Positions 28,281 through 36,810 of a stretch of 64,000 nucleotides of DNA are shown in pieces; position 1 is the first letter of the stretch, and each line of letters opens with the position of its first letter. The position numbers and the translations under genes were made by a program. Below the pieces are notes generated by a model. The model saw nothing but the letters and a program-made list of their open reading frames with translations. It was not told where the DNA came from and made no database searches. Where the stretch lies: assembly GCA_905200545.1 (NCBI GenBank), contig CAJKKQ010000009.1:18942-82941 (forward strand), in the 5' to 3' direction. Source of the DNA: an uncultured Oscillibacter sp. (GTDB lineage: Bacteria > Bacillota > Clostridia > Oscillospirales > Oscillospiraceae).

Positions 28281-29311
28281 AACACCACCCGCTCCTCGCC
28301 GGAGACGATCTCGCCCATGACGTAGGCGTCGCAGCCCTGTGCATGCAGGGTGGTCAAAGCTGTGGCGGAGTCGGCCTGAGAGACCACCAGCACCATGCCC
28401 ACGCCCATGTTGTAGGTGTTGAACATGTCCCGCTCCGGGATCTCTCCCTTGCTCTGGAGCATGGAGAAGATGGGAGGCGTCCGCAGGGAAGCCTTGTCGA
28501 TCTTAGCGGTGAGGCCCTCCGGCAGGCACCGGGGCAGGTTTTCGTAGAAGCCGCCGCCGGTGATGTGGCTGACGCCCTTGACGGTGACAGCCTCCATGCA
28601 GGCGAGGACCGGCTTGACATAGATGCGGGTGGGGGTCAGCAGTGCCTCACCGATGGTGCAGCCCAGCTCTCCGGAGTAGAGGCCCAGGTCCGCGTGCTCC
28701 ACGTCGAAGACCTTACGCACCAGGGAATAGCCGTTGGAGTGGATGCCGGAGGAGGGCAGGGCGATGAGCACGTCGCCGGGGACCATGGCGGAGTGGTCGA
28801 TGACCTTGGCCTTGTCCACCACGCCCACGGAGAAGCCCGCCAGATCGTAGTCGTCAGCGGCCATCATACCCGGGTGCTCGGCGGTCTCGCCGCCGATGAG
28901 GGCGCAGCCTGCCTGGACGCAGCCCTCCGCCACGCCGGAGACGATGTCCGCCACCTTCTCCGGGATGTTCTTGCCGATGGCGATGTAGTCCAGGAAGAAA
29001 ATGGGCTTGGCGCCGCAGCAGATGATGTCGTTGACGCACATGGCCACGCAGTCGATGCCCACGGTGTTGTGCTTGTCCAGCAGCTGGGCGATGCGCAGCT
29101 TGGTGCCCACGCCGTCGGTGCCGGAGACCAGCACCGGCTCTTCCATACCGGTAAAGTCCGGGGCGAAGAGTCCGCCGAAGCCTCCAATGTCGGAGACCAC
29201 GCCGGGGATCAGCGTGCGCTCCACGTGCTTGCGCATGAGCTTGACGCCCTGATAGCCTGCTTCAATATCAACGCCGGCGGCGGCGTAGGACGCGGAGTGG
29301 GAGTTTTCCAT
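28274..29311 (-). CDS. purM: AIR synthase PurM
   Basis: A 345-residue FGAM cyclo-ligase (AIR synthetase). Typical blocks are SYAAAGVDIEAGYQ, the GTDGVGTKLRIA loop, GGETAEHPGMM and the glycine-rich HITGGGFYENLPR. GGAGG about eight bases upstream supports the ATG at 29311; the extended frame to 29500 lies in purF and is a shadow. Confidence 0.95.
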   Translation of the reverse strand: MENSHSASYAAAGVDIEAGYQGVKLMRKHVERTLIPGVVSDIGGFGGLFAPDFTGMEEPVLVSGTDGVGTKLRIAQLLDKHNTVGIDCVAMCVNDIICCGAKPIFFLDYIAIGKNIPEKVADIVSGVAEGCVQAGCALIGGETAEHPGMMAADDYDLAGFSVGVVDKAKVIDHSAMVPGDVLIALPSSGIHSNGYSLVRKVFDVEHADLGLYSGELGCTIGEALLTPTRIYVKPVLACMEAVTVKGVSHITGGGFYENLPRCLPEGLTAKIDKASLRTPPIFSMLQSKGEIPERDMFNTYNMGVGMVLVVSQADSATALTTLHAQGCDAYVMGEIVSGEERVVLC

Positions 29312-29367
29312 GTCGATGCCCTCCAGTTCTTGAAAATAGGGGACCGGGGAAGGAGACCCCAAAGGGG

Positions 29368-30789
29368 TCATTCCTTCCCGGTCCAGCAATAGGTGCAGAT
29401 CTTGTCCCGGTCGATGCCGATGGCCTCCAGCAATCCGTCCAGGGACTGATAGCCCAGAGAGTCGAAGCCCAGCTTCTCGCAGATGCTCTTGAGCAGGCAC
29501 CCTCCACGCTCCGTGGTGGCGTCCGCATACTCCTCCAGGTGCTGCTGGCCCTCGTCACCCTCCAACTCCTGCACGGTGCGCCGGGCCAGCAAATCCATAT
29601 CGGAGTTGCTGCGGGAGAAGTTCAGGTACTTGCAGCCGTACATGACCGGGGGACAGGCGGAGCGCATGTGGACCTCCTCAGCGCCGCTGGCGTAGAGGAA
29701 TTCCACCGTTTCCCGCAGCTGGGTGCCCCGGACGATGGAGTCGTCCACAAAGAGGAGCTTCTTACCTTCAATGAGCTCGGGCACGGGGATCTGCTTCATT
29801 TTGGCCACCTGGTTGCGCACCTCCTGACTGGTGGGCATGAAGGAACGGGGCCAGGTGGGGGTGTATTTCACAAAGGGACGGGCAAAGGGTTTGCCGCTGC
29901 GGTTAGCAAAGCCGATGGCGTGGGGCACACCGGAGTCCGGTACGCCCGCCACGTAATCCACCTTGGGCAGCATCCCACGGGCCACCTCGTCCCGGGCCAT
30001 GATCTCGCCGTTACGGTAGCGCATGACCTCCACGTTGACACCCTCGTAATTGGAGTTGGGATAGCCGTAATAGGTCCAGAGGAAGGCGCAGATGCGCATT
30101 TTGTCTCCGGCGGGGACCAGGGACTCACAGCCCTCCGCCGTAATCTTCACGATCTCCCGGGGGCCCAGTTCATAGGCGGTGTGGTAGCCCAGCTTCTGGT
30201 AGGCGAAAGACTCGAAGGAGACGCAGTAACCGTCATCATTCTGGCCCACCAGCACCGGCAGGCGGCCCAGCTTGTCCCGGGCGGCGATGATGCCCTCGGG
30301 CGTCAGGATCAAAATGGTGGCGGAGCCGTTGATGACCTCCTGGGCATGTTGGATGCCCTCCACCAGGGAGTCGCATTGGTTGATGAGGGCGGCAATGAGC
30401 TCCGTCTCGTTGATCTTGCCGCTGCTCATGGCCATGAATTGATGGCCCTTTTCTGAAAAATACTTGTCTACCAGATCCTGGGCGTTGGTGATGATGCCCA
30501 CGGTGGTGATGGCATACAGGCCCAGATGGGAGCGCACCAGCAGAGGCTGGGGGTCTGTGTCGGAGATGCAGCCGATGCCGCTGCAGCCGTGGAACTCCGC
30601 CAGGTCGGACTCGAACTTGGTGCGGAAGGGAGTGTTTTCAATATTGTGGATCTGCCGCTGGAAGCCGGTGTTGGCATCGTAGATGGCCATGCCGCCCCGG
30701 CGGGTGCCCAGGTGGGAGTGGTAATCCACACCGAAGAAGATGTCCAGCACGCAGTCCCGCTTGGAGATCGCGCCAAAAAATCCGCCCAT
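29368..30789 (-). CDS. purF: Amidophosphoribosyltransferase PurF lacking the N-terminal Cys nucleophile
   Basis: A 473-residue PurF homologue. The chain begins MGGFFGAISK where active PurF begins MCGIFG, so the Ntn glutaminase nucleophile is glycine; no upstream in-frame start restores it. The phosphoribosyltransferase domain is intact, with the PRPP loop VDDSIVRGT at 348-356. Cys234, Cys386, Cys465 and Cys468 (CTYC near the C-terminus) align by eye with the four [4Fe-4S] ligands of Bacillus PurF. Such a protein would need free ammonia or a partner glutaminase to make phosphoribosylamine. It lies three bases after purC, in the operon's expected position for the first committed step. Confidence 0.88.
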   Translation of the reverse strand: MGGFFGAISKRDCVLDIFFGVDYHSHLGTRRGGMAIYDANTGFQRQIHNIENTPFRTKFESDLAEFHGCSGIGCISDTDPQPLLVRSHLGLYAITTVGIITNAQDLVDKYFSEKGHQFMAMSSGKINETELIAALINQCDSLVEGIQHAQEVINGSATILILTPEGIIAARDKLGRLPVLVGQNDDGYCVSFESFAYQKLGYHTAYELGPREIVKITAEGCESLVPAGDKMRICAFLWTYYGYPNSNYEGVNVEVMRYRNGEIMARDEVARGMLPKVDYVAGVPDSGVPHAIGFANRSGKPFARPFVKYTPTWPRSFMPTSQEVRNQVAKMKQIPVPELIEGKKLLFVDDSIVRGTQLRETVEFLYASGAEEVHMRSACPPVMYGCKYLNFSRSNSDMDLLARRTVQELEGDEGQQHLEEYADATTERGGCLLKSICEKLGFDSLGYQSLDGLLEAIGIDRDKICTYCWTGKE

Positions 30790-30792
30790 GCC

Positions 30793-31506
<714 letters not shown>

Positions 31507-31567
31507 GGTGAATCTCTCCTTGTTTTTATATAAAATTTAAGAGCTTGCGCAATGGGAATCCGGGAGC

Positions 31568-32062
31568 TTATTTCTTCAGCTCGTTTTGCAGGGCTTGTTC
31601 CTTCTGGGCAATCTGGGATGCCATCTTCTGCCGGGTGATCTCCAGCTTGGCGGCCAGGGTGTCATCGGAGACAGCCAGGATCTCAGCCGCCAGGATGGCG
31701 GCATTCTTGGCGCCGTTGATGGCTACGGTGGCGACCGGGATGCCGCCGGGCATCTGCACGGTGGAAAGCAGCGCGTCCAGTCCGTCAATGGCGCCGCCCC
31801 GCAGAGGGATCCCGATGACGGGGAGCGTGGTGTTGGCGGCAAAGGCGCCTGCCAGGTGCGCGGCCATGCCGGCGGCGCAGATCAGCACGCCGAAGCCGTT
31901 GGCCCGGGCGTTGGCGGCAAAGTCCGCTGCCTGGGCCGGCGTGCGGTGGGCGCTGAGAATGTGGGCCTCAAAGGGGATGTCCAGCGCGTCCAGCTGGGCA
32001 CAGGTCTGCTGAACGACGGGCCAGTCCGAGTCGGAGCCCAGGATAACGGCGACTTTTTTCAT
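31568..32062 (-). CDS. purE: PurE, CAIR mutase/AIR carboxylase
   Basis: A 164-residue PurE with the substrate loop GSDSDW, LSAHRTP and [14 protein letters not shown]. The HRTP form resembles class I enzymes, which rearrange N5-CAIR. No purK is found in this operon, so either purK is elsewhere or the enzyme uses AIR and CO2 directly. It is the first structural gene of the pur operon, 19 bases after the GntR regulator gene. Confidence 0.93.
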   Translation of the reverse strand: MKKVAVILGSDSDWPVVQQTCAQLDALDIPFEAHILSAHRTPAQAADFAANARANGFGVLICAAGMAAHLAGAFAANTTLPVIGIPLRGGAIDGLDALLSTVQMPGGIPVATVAINGAKNAAILAAEILAVSDDTLAAKLEITRQKMASQIAQKEQALQNELKK

Positions 32063-32081
32063 GATCGAATCTCCTTTTCCG

Positions 32082-32807
32082 TTAAAGCTTTTTGCGCATC
32101 ACCGTGTGCCGGAAGATGCCGTCGGCAAAGTATTCACTGGAACAAAACACCGGCTTGCCGTCGATGTCGAAATCCACCTCTTCCATATACAAAAGGGGCG
32201 AGCCCACCGGTACCTGGAAGACTTCGCTCAAGGCGGCATCTGCCACCGTGGGACGCACATCCGTCAGGTCCATATAGGGGTTGACGCCGCAGAAACGCTG
32301 CAGGAAGTGGAAAATGGGGAGCTTGAAATCCTTGATGGTGTAATTGCCCCGGGCCAGTGCCTTTTCCACCACGTCCTCACAGTAGATGGCGGGACGGCCG
32401 TCGGCCGTGCACAGGCGGGCCACCCGGATAATGGGGGTCCCCTCCGGAATTTGCAACTGCTGGGCGATGTGCTTGTCCGCCGTGCCGTCGGATACCCGGA
32501 CGTAGGCTACCGCCGCCTCGTGGCCGTTCTGGCGGATCATATCCAGAAACTCCACCTCAATGTCCATACGGGTCTGGGCGTTGAGCACATGGCGGTTGAT
32601 GATGGTGCCCACGCCGTGGCGGCGGGTGATAAAGCCCTCCCGTTCCAGGGAGGCCAGGATGTCCCGCAGCTGTGTGCGGCTGATACCCAGCTTCTCTGCC
32701 AGAACGCTCTCCCGGGGAAGCCGGGCGCAGTCGGCGTACTCGCCGCTTCTCATGGCGGAGAGCAGCTGGGAGCGGATGGTTTTTGCCTGGGAAGGCTGAC
32801 TGCTCAT
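32082..32807 (-). CDS. GntR/HutC-family regulator at the head of the purine operon
   Basis: A 241-residue regulator. A winged helix-turn-helix (about residues 8-75, LPRESVLAEKLGISRTQLRD) is followed by a UTRA ligand-binding domain (about 95-235). HutC-type members are mostly repressors released by a small effector. Its promoter carries two GGTnnTACC boxes, and the gene is 19 bases upstream of purE, so it most likely autoregulates and controls purine synthesis. The effector is unknown; a purine-pathway intermediate or PRPP is plausible. The GAGGTG ribosome site fits the ATG at 32807. Confidence 0.88.
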   Translation of the reverse strand: MSSQPSQAKTIRSQLLSAMRSGEYADCARLPRESVLAEKLGISRTQLRDILASLEREGFITRRHGVGTIINRHVLNAQTRMDIEVEFLDMIRQNGHEAAVAYVRVSDGTADKHIAQQLQIPEGTPIIRVARLCTADGRPAIYCEDVVEKALARGNYTIKDFKLPIFHFLQRFCGVNPYMDLTDVRPTVADAALSEVFQVPVGSPLLYMEEVDFDIDGKPVFCSSEYFADGIFRHTVMRKKL

Positions 32808-32838
32808 GATTCTTCACCTCGTTCGATTCTTCTCAAAA

Positions 32839-32864
32839 GGTACTACCACAAGAAAGGTCGTACC
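32839..32864 (-). promoter_or_regulatory. Two candidate GntR operators upstream of gntR-purE
   Basis: GGTACTACC at 32839-32847 and GGTCGTACC at 32856-32864, each preceded by AAA on the plus strand, are centred 17 bp apart. Both fit GGT-N2-T-ACC. They lie immediately downstream of the -10 of the operon promoter. Confidence 0.6.
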
Positions 32865-32865
32865 T

Positions 32866-32894
32866 ATTGTATCGGATTTGGACCCGCCCCGCAA
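32866..32894 (-). promoter_or_regulatory. Promoter of the gntR-pur operon
   Basis: Minus-strand TTGCGG, a 17-base spacer and TACAAT. The leader to the gntR ATG is only about 55 bases, leaving no room for a purine riboswitch. Confidence 0.65.
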
Positions 32895-33031
32895 TAGACA
32901 AATTCGACAGTTTCCCCCAGAGGATTCTGTCAGGGACTTGTATAGGGTGCCGCGGAGTGGGAAGAACAGGGAATCCGACGGAGGAAAGGCGTGTTTTCGT
33001 GAAATCTGCGTCTGGATATTTCACGGACGCA

Positions 33032-33040
33032 TGATATAAT
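33032..33040 (+). promoter_or_regulatory. Extended -10 for the hydroxyacid dehydrogenase-kinase pair
   Basis: TGATATAAT, an extended -10 with consensus hexamer, about 45 bases before the next gene. No good -35 is visible. The remaining bases 32895-33031 show nothing else recognisable. Confidence 0.5.
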
Positions 33041-33085
33041 GGATACAAAATTTTGTGGGTTGTACCATGGAAAGAAGGAACCGGT

Positions 33086-34078
33086 ATGAAAATCTTGATC
33101 CTGGGGGCTCAAGCCCGGTACGAGCGCTATATGCCGCACCTGCCGTTTATCCGGCAGCAGGAACTGGTGTTTATGGATAAGGAGAGCAGCGAGGCCCAGA
33201 TTCTGGCTGCGGCGGCAGACGCAGATATTTTGTTTGTGGATGCAATTACCCCCGTTTCCGGTACGCTGATGGCGCAGATGCCGGGCTTGAAGCTGGTACA
33301 CTCCGAAGGCGTGGCTTACGATAAGATCGACCTTGCCGCCGCCCGGGCCCGGGGCATCGATGTGTGCAACAACCGGGGCTGCAACGCCGGCGCCGTGGCG
33401 GAGCAGGCTGTTTTGTTGATGCTGATGCTGCTGCGTCAGGAGCTGGAAGGAGACCGGGCTGTCCGGGAGGGACGGCAGATGGAGATGAAGGAGCGCTGCA
33501 TGCGTGAGGGCCTGCGGGAGCTGTCGGAGTGCCGGGTGGGCCTCATCGGCTTCGGAGATATCGCCAAGGCCACGGCCCAGAGGCTGGCCCCCTTTGGATG
33601 CGAGGTGTTCTACAACTCCCGGCATCGCCGCAGCCGGGACGAGGAGGAGACGTTCGGTGTCACCTACCTCTCCCCGGAGGAACTGGTGTCTTCCTGCGAC
33701 ATCGTGAGCCTCCACTGCGCCGTGACGGACCAGACCCGGAACATGGTGAATGCGGCCTTTTTGCAGCGGATGAAGTCCACGGCGTATCTCATCAACACCG
33801 CCCGGGGTGATCTGGTGGACAACCAGGCCCTGCGGGAGGCCCTGATGGCCGGGACCATCGCCGGCGCGGGCTTGGACACTGTGGCGCCGGAGCCGGTGGC
33901 GGCGGATCATCCCCTGGTGACCATGCCCGCCCCCGGCCGGGATCGCCTGGTGTTCTCTCCCCATCTGGGGGGCATCACCGAGGGCAGCTTCCGCCGGGCA
34001 CACCTGCACATGTGGCGCAACGCCGAGCGGGTGGCTGACGGCCACCGCCCGGACAACATTGTAAACGGAGAACAGTAA
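33086..34078 (+). CDS. D-isomer-specific 2-hydroxyacid dehydrogenase family protein
   Basis: A 330-residue NAD-dependent dehydrogenase. The Rossmann motif VGLIGFGDIAKA, the catalytic Arg in INTARGDLVD and the His in FSPHLGGIT are present. The substrate is not evident; it is distinct from the SerA-like (35681) and D-lactate-type (40475) relatives nearby. ATG 33086 follows AGAAGGAA. The kinase-like gene starts three bases after its stop, so the two probably act together. Confidence 0.85.
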   Translation: MKILILGAQARYERYMPHLPFIRQQELVFMDKESSEAQILAAAADADILFVDAITPVSGTLMAQMPGLKLVHSEGVAYDKIDLAAARARGIDVCNNRGCNAGAVAEQAVLLMLMLLRQELEGDRAVREGRQMEMKERCMREGLRELSECRVGLIGFGDIAKATAQRLAPFGCEVFYNSRHRRSRDEEETFGVTYLSPEELVSSCDIVSLHCAVTDQTRNMVNAAFLQRMKSTAYLINTARGDLVDNQALREALMAGTIAGAGLDTVAPEPVAADHPLVTMPAPGRDRLVFSPHLGGITEGSFRRAHLHMWRNAERVADGHRPDNIVNGEQ

Positions 34079-34081
34079 GTT

Positions 34082-34594
34082 ATGAAGAACATTGTCCTGA
34101 TCGGCATGCCCGGCACGGGAAAGAGCGTGGTGGGCCGGGCCCTGGCCCAGCGGCTGGACTACACCTTCGTGGATGTGGATGACCTGATCGTGGAAAAGAC
34201 GGGGAAGACCCTGCCGGAGATTTTGCGCACCCAGGGCCTGGAGGCCTTCCTGGCCATTGAGGAGCAGGTGGGACAATCCCTGGAGTGTTCCAACACGGTG
34301 GTGGCTACCGGAGGCAGCATGGTGCTCTCGGAAAAGGCCATGGAGCATCTCCGCTCCAACGGCGTGGCGGTCTGGCTGGAGACACCCCTCTCCCGCATCG
34401 ACAGCCGTATGCCCCAGGATCTGGTGGATCGGGGCATCGCCGCTCCTGCGGGCCTCACCATCCGGGAGATCTACCGCCAGCGGGAGCCCCTTTATGCCCG
34501 GTACGCGGATCTCATCGTGGCCAGCCGGGAAGGGGAGGACGATACCGCCCGGATGGTGGAAGAGGTCATGCGGACGGTGGGTGTAGCGCTGTAA
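34082..34594 (+). CDS. Shikimate-kinase-like protein with altered substrate residues
   Basis: A 170-residue P-loop kinase of the AroK fold: Walker A GMPGTGKS at residues 8-15, DVDD at 31-34 and the lid/C-terminal segment YRQREPLYARYAD. Shikimate kinases have an Arg after Phe in the segment that here reads EAFLAIEE, so the shikimate-carboxylate Arg is replaced by Leu57. The Gly-rich ATGGG reads ATGGS. It may phosphorylate another small molecule. It is coupled to the upstream dehydrogenase rather than to aromatic genes. Confidence 0.75.
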   Translation: MKNIVLIGMPGTGKSVVGRALAQRLDYTFVDVDDLIVEKTGKTLPEILRTQGLEAFLAIEEQVGQSLECSNTVVATGGSMVLSEKAMEHLRSNGVAVWLETPLSRIDSRMPQDLVDRGIAAPAGLTIREIYRQREPLYARYADLIVASREGEDDTARMVEEVMRTVGVAL

Positions 34595-34680
34595 AAAAGT
34601 CCGCCGTATGCAACAAACGCAGGGCTCTTTTCGTCTTTTGTGTTATGAGGATTCATTTTACAGAAATGGAGACAAAGTAT

Positions 34681-35601
34681 ATGAAAAGAAGAATGGGAGT
34701 TTGGAGACGGATTCTGGTATGTGTGTGCGCCGCTGCGCTGCTGGGCGGCGCGGCTTCCGCCGTGGAGGGGACGGCTGCAGCATCTTCCGGGGTAACCCGG
34801 GGAGCCTTTATCCAGGCCCTGTACCGGGCCCATGTGACCAATGGCGGCGCAGCGGTAGAGAGCGCCGGGAATCCCGCGCCCTTTTCTGATGTGGGGGTAT
34901 GGTCGCAGTATTTTGAGGCGCTGTGCTGGGCCAAGGGCGCAGGGATCGCCGGGGGATATGCCGGCGGTACGTTCCGACCGGAGCAGACCATCACCCGGGA
35001 ACAGGCAGCAGTGATGCTTTACCGCTACGGCAAGGCGGCGGATCGCCCGCTGCAGCCTGCGTCCTCCCAGGCTCTGGAGGGATACGCAGACGCTGCAACG
35101 ATTCCCCCATGGAGCAAAGAGGCGGTGGAGTGGGCCGTGGGCAACGGCCTGTGGTACTCCGGAAGCGCCACCCTGCTCAAGTGTTCCGGCACGGTGACCA
35201 AGGATGAGTTGACGGTCCTGATGGAGCGGCTTTTCCGGAGCGGGATCTATCCGGCGTTTACCGTGGTATCCACGGTTCCCGGGCTGACCATGACAGCTCA
35301 GGAGAGTTCTGCCAAAGGAGCGACGTTGTTCCTTACCAATCAGACAGACAAGAATGCCTTTTACGGGGAGGATTACAGCCTTCTCCGGCGGATCAACGGA
35401 GGATGGTACCAGGTCAGCGGGGAGATGGACGTGACCGCCGTTGCCCATGAGTTGCTGGCGGGACAGAGCGGAACAGTTACCGTCAGCTGGGGCGAAATGC
35501 CCTGGGGCGGCAGCCTTTCCGCCGGAACCTACCGGGTGGTGAAAAGTGTGACCCTGGGAGGAGAAGATCTGACCCTGGGAGCGGATTTTACCGTGTCATA
35601 A
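34681..35601 (+). CDS. Secreted SLH-domain protein with C-terminal Ig-like domain
   Basis: About 306 residues. A signal peptide (KRRMGVWRRILVCVCAAALL, then Ala-rich), two SLH units (about residues 35-105 and 120-185, with GGYAGGTFRPEQTITREQ) and a C-terminal beta domain ending SAGTYRVVKSVTLGGEDL, similar to bacterial Ig-like (Big_14-type) modules. SLH binding to pyruvylated wall polymer would place it on the cell surface. The start at 34681 is chosen for the signal peptide and the GGAG site; in-frame ATGs at 34645 and 34666 are alternatives. Confidence 0.82.
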   Translation: MKRRMGVWRRILVCVCAAALLGGAASAVEGTAAASSGVTRGAFIQALYRAHVTNGGAAVESAGNPAPFSDVGVWSQYFEALCWAKGAGIAGGYAGGTFRPEQTITREQAAVMLYRYGKAADRPLQPASSQALEGYADAATIPPWSKEAVEWAVGNGLWYSGSATLLKCSGTVTKDELTVLMERLFRSGIYPAFTVVSTVPGLTMTAQESSAKGATLFLTNQTDKNAFYGEDYSLLRRINGGWYQVSGEMDVTAVAHELLAGQSGTVTVSWGEMPWGGSLSAGTYRVVKSVTLGGEDLTLGADFTVS

Positions 35602-35620
35602 GAGAAGCGGCCCAAGAAAA

Positions 35621-35671
35621 AGCAAAAGCGGGGAGCCGGATCCCAGGATCCGGCTCCCCGCTTTTGCTTTT
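35621..35671. terminator. Bidirectional terminator between the SLH gene and serA
   Basis: A perfect 23-bp stem (35621-35643 with 35646-35668) and a two-base loop, with A-rich and T-rich flanks. It terminates the plus-strand SLH gene and the minus-strand serA, which ends at 35681. Confidence 0.92.
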
Positions 35672-35680
35672 ATAATTGAT

Positions 35681-36595
35681 TCAGCCTGCAAAATGCTCCA
35701 CAATATCCACCAGTTCTGCGCCGATGCGCTTTTGGGCCTCCTTGGTGCCCGCACCGATGTGGGGCGTACAGGAGACGGCCGGATGCTGGGCCAGCGCCCA
35801 GTTGGGATCCTTCTCGCTCATCCACACATCCAGGCCGGCGGCACGAACCTTGCCGGAGTTCAAAGCGTCCAGCAAGGCGGCCTCATCCACGTTGGCTCCC
35901 CGGGAGACGTTGATGATGACCACGCCGTCCTTCATCTTCTGGAGGGATTCCGCATCCACCAGAGGCTTGTCACCGCTGGGAGCACACAAAACAAGAATAT
36001 CGGAACGGCTGAGCAGCTCGTCCATGGAGACAAACTGCATGGTCTCACACTCACAGCCCTCAGGCTTGTTGCGGTGGACCGTGGAGAGAACCTGCATGCC
36101 CAGGGCCTGGGCCTTTTCTCCCACCATGCGGCCAATGCGGCCGTAGCCGATGACACCCATGGTTTTGCCCGCAAGCTCAAACCCCTTGGAGTATGCCTTC
36201 TTTTCCCACTTGTTCTCCCGCATGGTGTGCCCGGCGATGGAGATATTCCGGGCGCAGGAGAACAGCAGCGCCAGAGCCAGCTCTGCCACGGCATTGGAGG
36301 AGGCGCGGGGAGTGTTCTTTACCTGGATACCGTTGGCCTCGGCGTACTTGACGGCAATGTTGTCCACACCCACGCCTGCCCGGACGATGAGCTTCAGTCG
36401 GCTTCCCTTGGCCGCGTCGATCTGAGGCTCCTTGATCTTGGTGGCGGAGCGGATGATGACGATGTCAAACTCCCGCAGGGCTGCGCCCAGCTGATCGGGC
36501 TCGTAGAACTGCTCCACGATCTCATAGCCCTCACTGCGCAGCTTTTCCACCGCACCGGCGTCCATTCCGTCGGTAACCAGAACACGAATGCTCAT
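35681..36595 (-). CDS. serA: D-3-phosphoglycerate dehydrogenase (short form)
   Basis: A 304-residue SerA without the C-terminal ACT domain. It has the Rossmann motif GVIGYGRIGRMVG, the catalytic Arg in INVSRGANVDE and the His in SCTPHIGAGT. It oxidises 3-phosphoglycerate in serine synthesis. The missing ACT domain suggests no serine feedback of the classic type. serC is 215 bases upstream on the same strand, so the assignment to serine synthesis rather than another hydroxyacid is well supported. Confidence 0.88.
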   Translation of the reverse strand: MSIRVLVTDGMDAGAVEKLRSEGYEIVEQFYEPDQLGAALREFDIVIIRSATKIKEPQIDAAKGSRLKLIVRAGVGVDNIAVKYAEANGIQVKNTPRASSNAVAELALALLFSCARNISIAGHTMRENKWEKKAYSKGFELAGKTMGVIGYGRIGRMVGEKAQALGMQVLSTVHRNKPEGCECETMQFVSMDELLSRSDILVLCAPSGDKPLVDAESLQKMKDGVVIINVSRGANVDEAALLDALNSGKVRAAGLDVWMSEKDPNWALAQHPAVSCTPHIGAGTKEAQKRIGAELVDIVEHFAG

Positions 36596-36810
36596 AAACT
36601 TGATCCCCTTTCAATCATTTTCCGGCACACCCACGCCGGACGCTCATGGGCGTCCGGTCTTTTCCGCAGCCAAAACCGTCCGGGATCTGCCTGCGGTTTT
36701 GGGTGGGCCTGTCTGGTGGGAAGCGCACCCCAGGGGCGCTCCCTTGACAATGGTCGGAAAATCCTACGCCCATTGGGGGACAGGCGTATCCGGCATCCGC
36801 CGGGAAAGGA
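36596..36810 (-). other. Structured spacer between serC and serA
   Basis: A 215-base gap holding stem-loops: CCGGACGC/GCGTCCGG at 36636-36657 and CAAAACCG/CGGTTTTG at 36671-36701, plus a smaller GCACCCC/GGGGCGC. No U-tract follows them on the minus strand, and no T-box or known riboswitch signature was recognised. It may be processed leader RNA or a separate serA leader. Confidence 0.35.

Noticed and set aside
32808..33085. A possible purine riboswitch upstream of the pur operon
   Set aside because: The transcript leader before gntR is only about 55 bases and no purine-aptamer core was seen; operator-like boxes explain regulation better.
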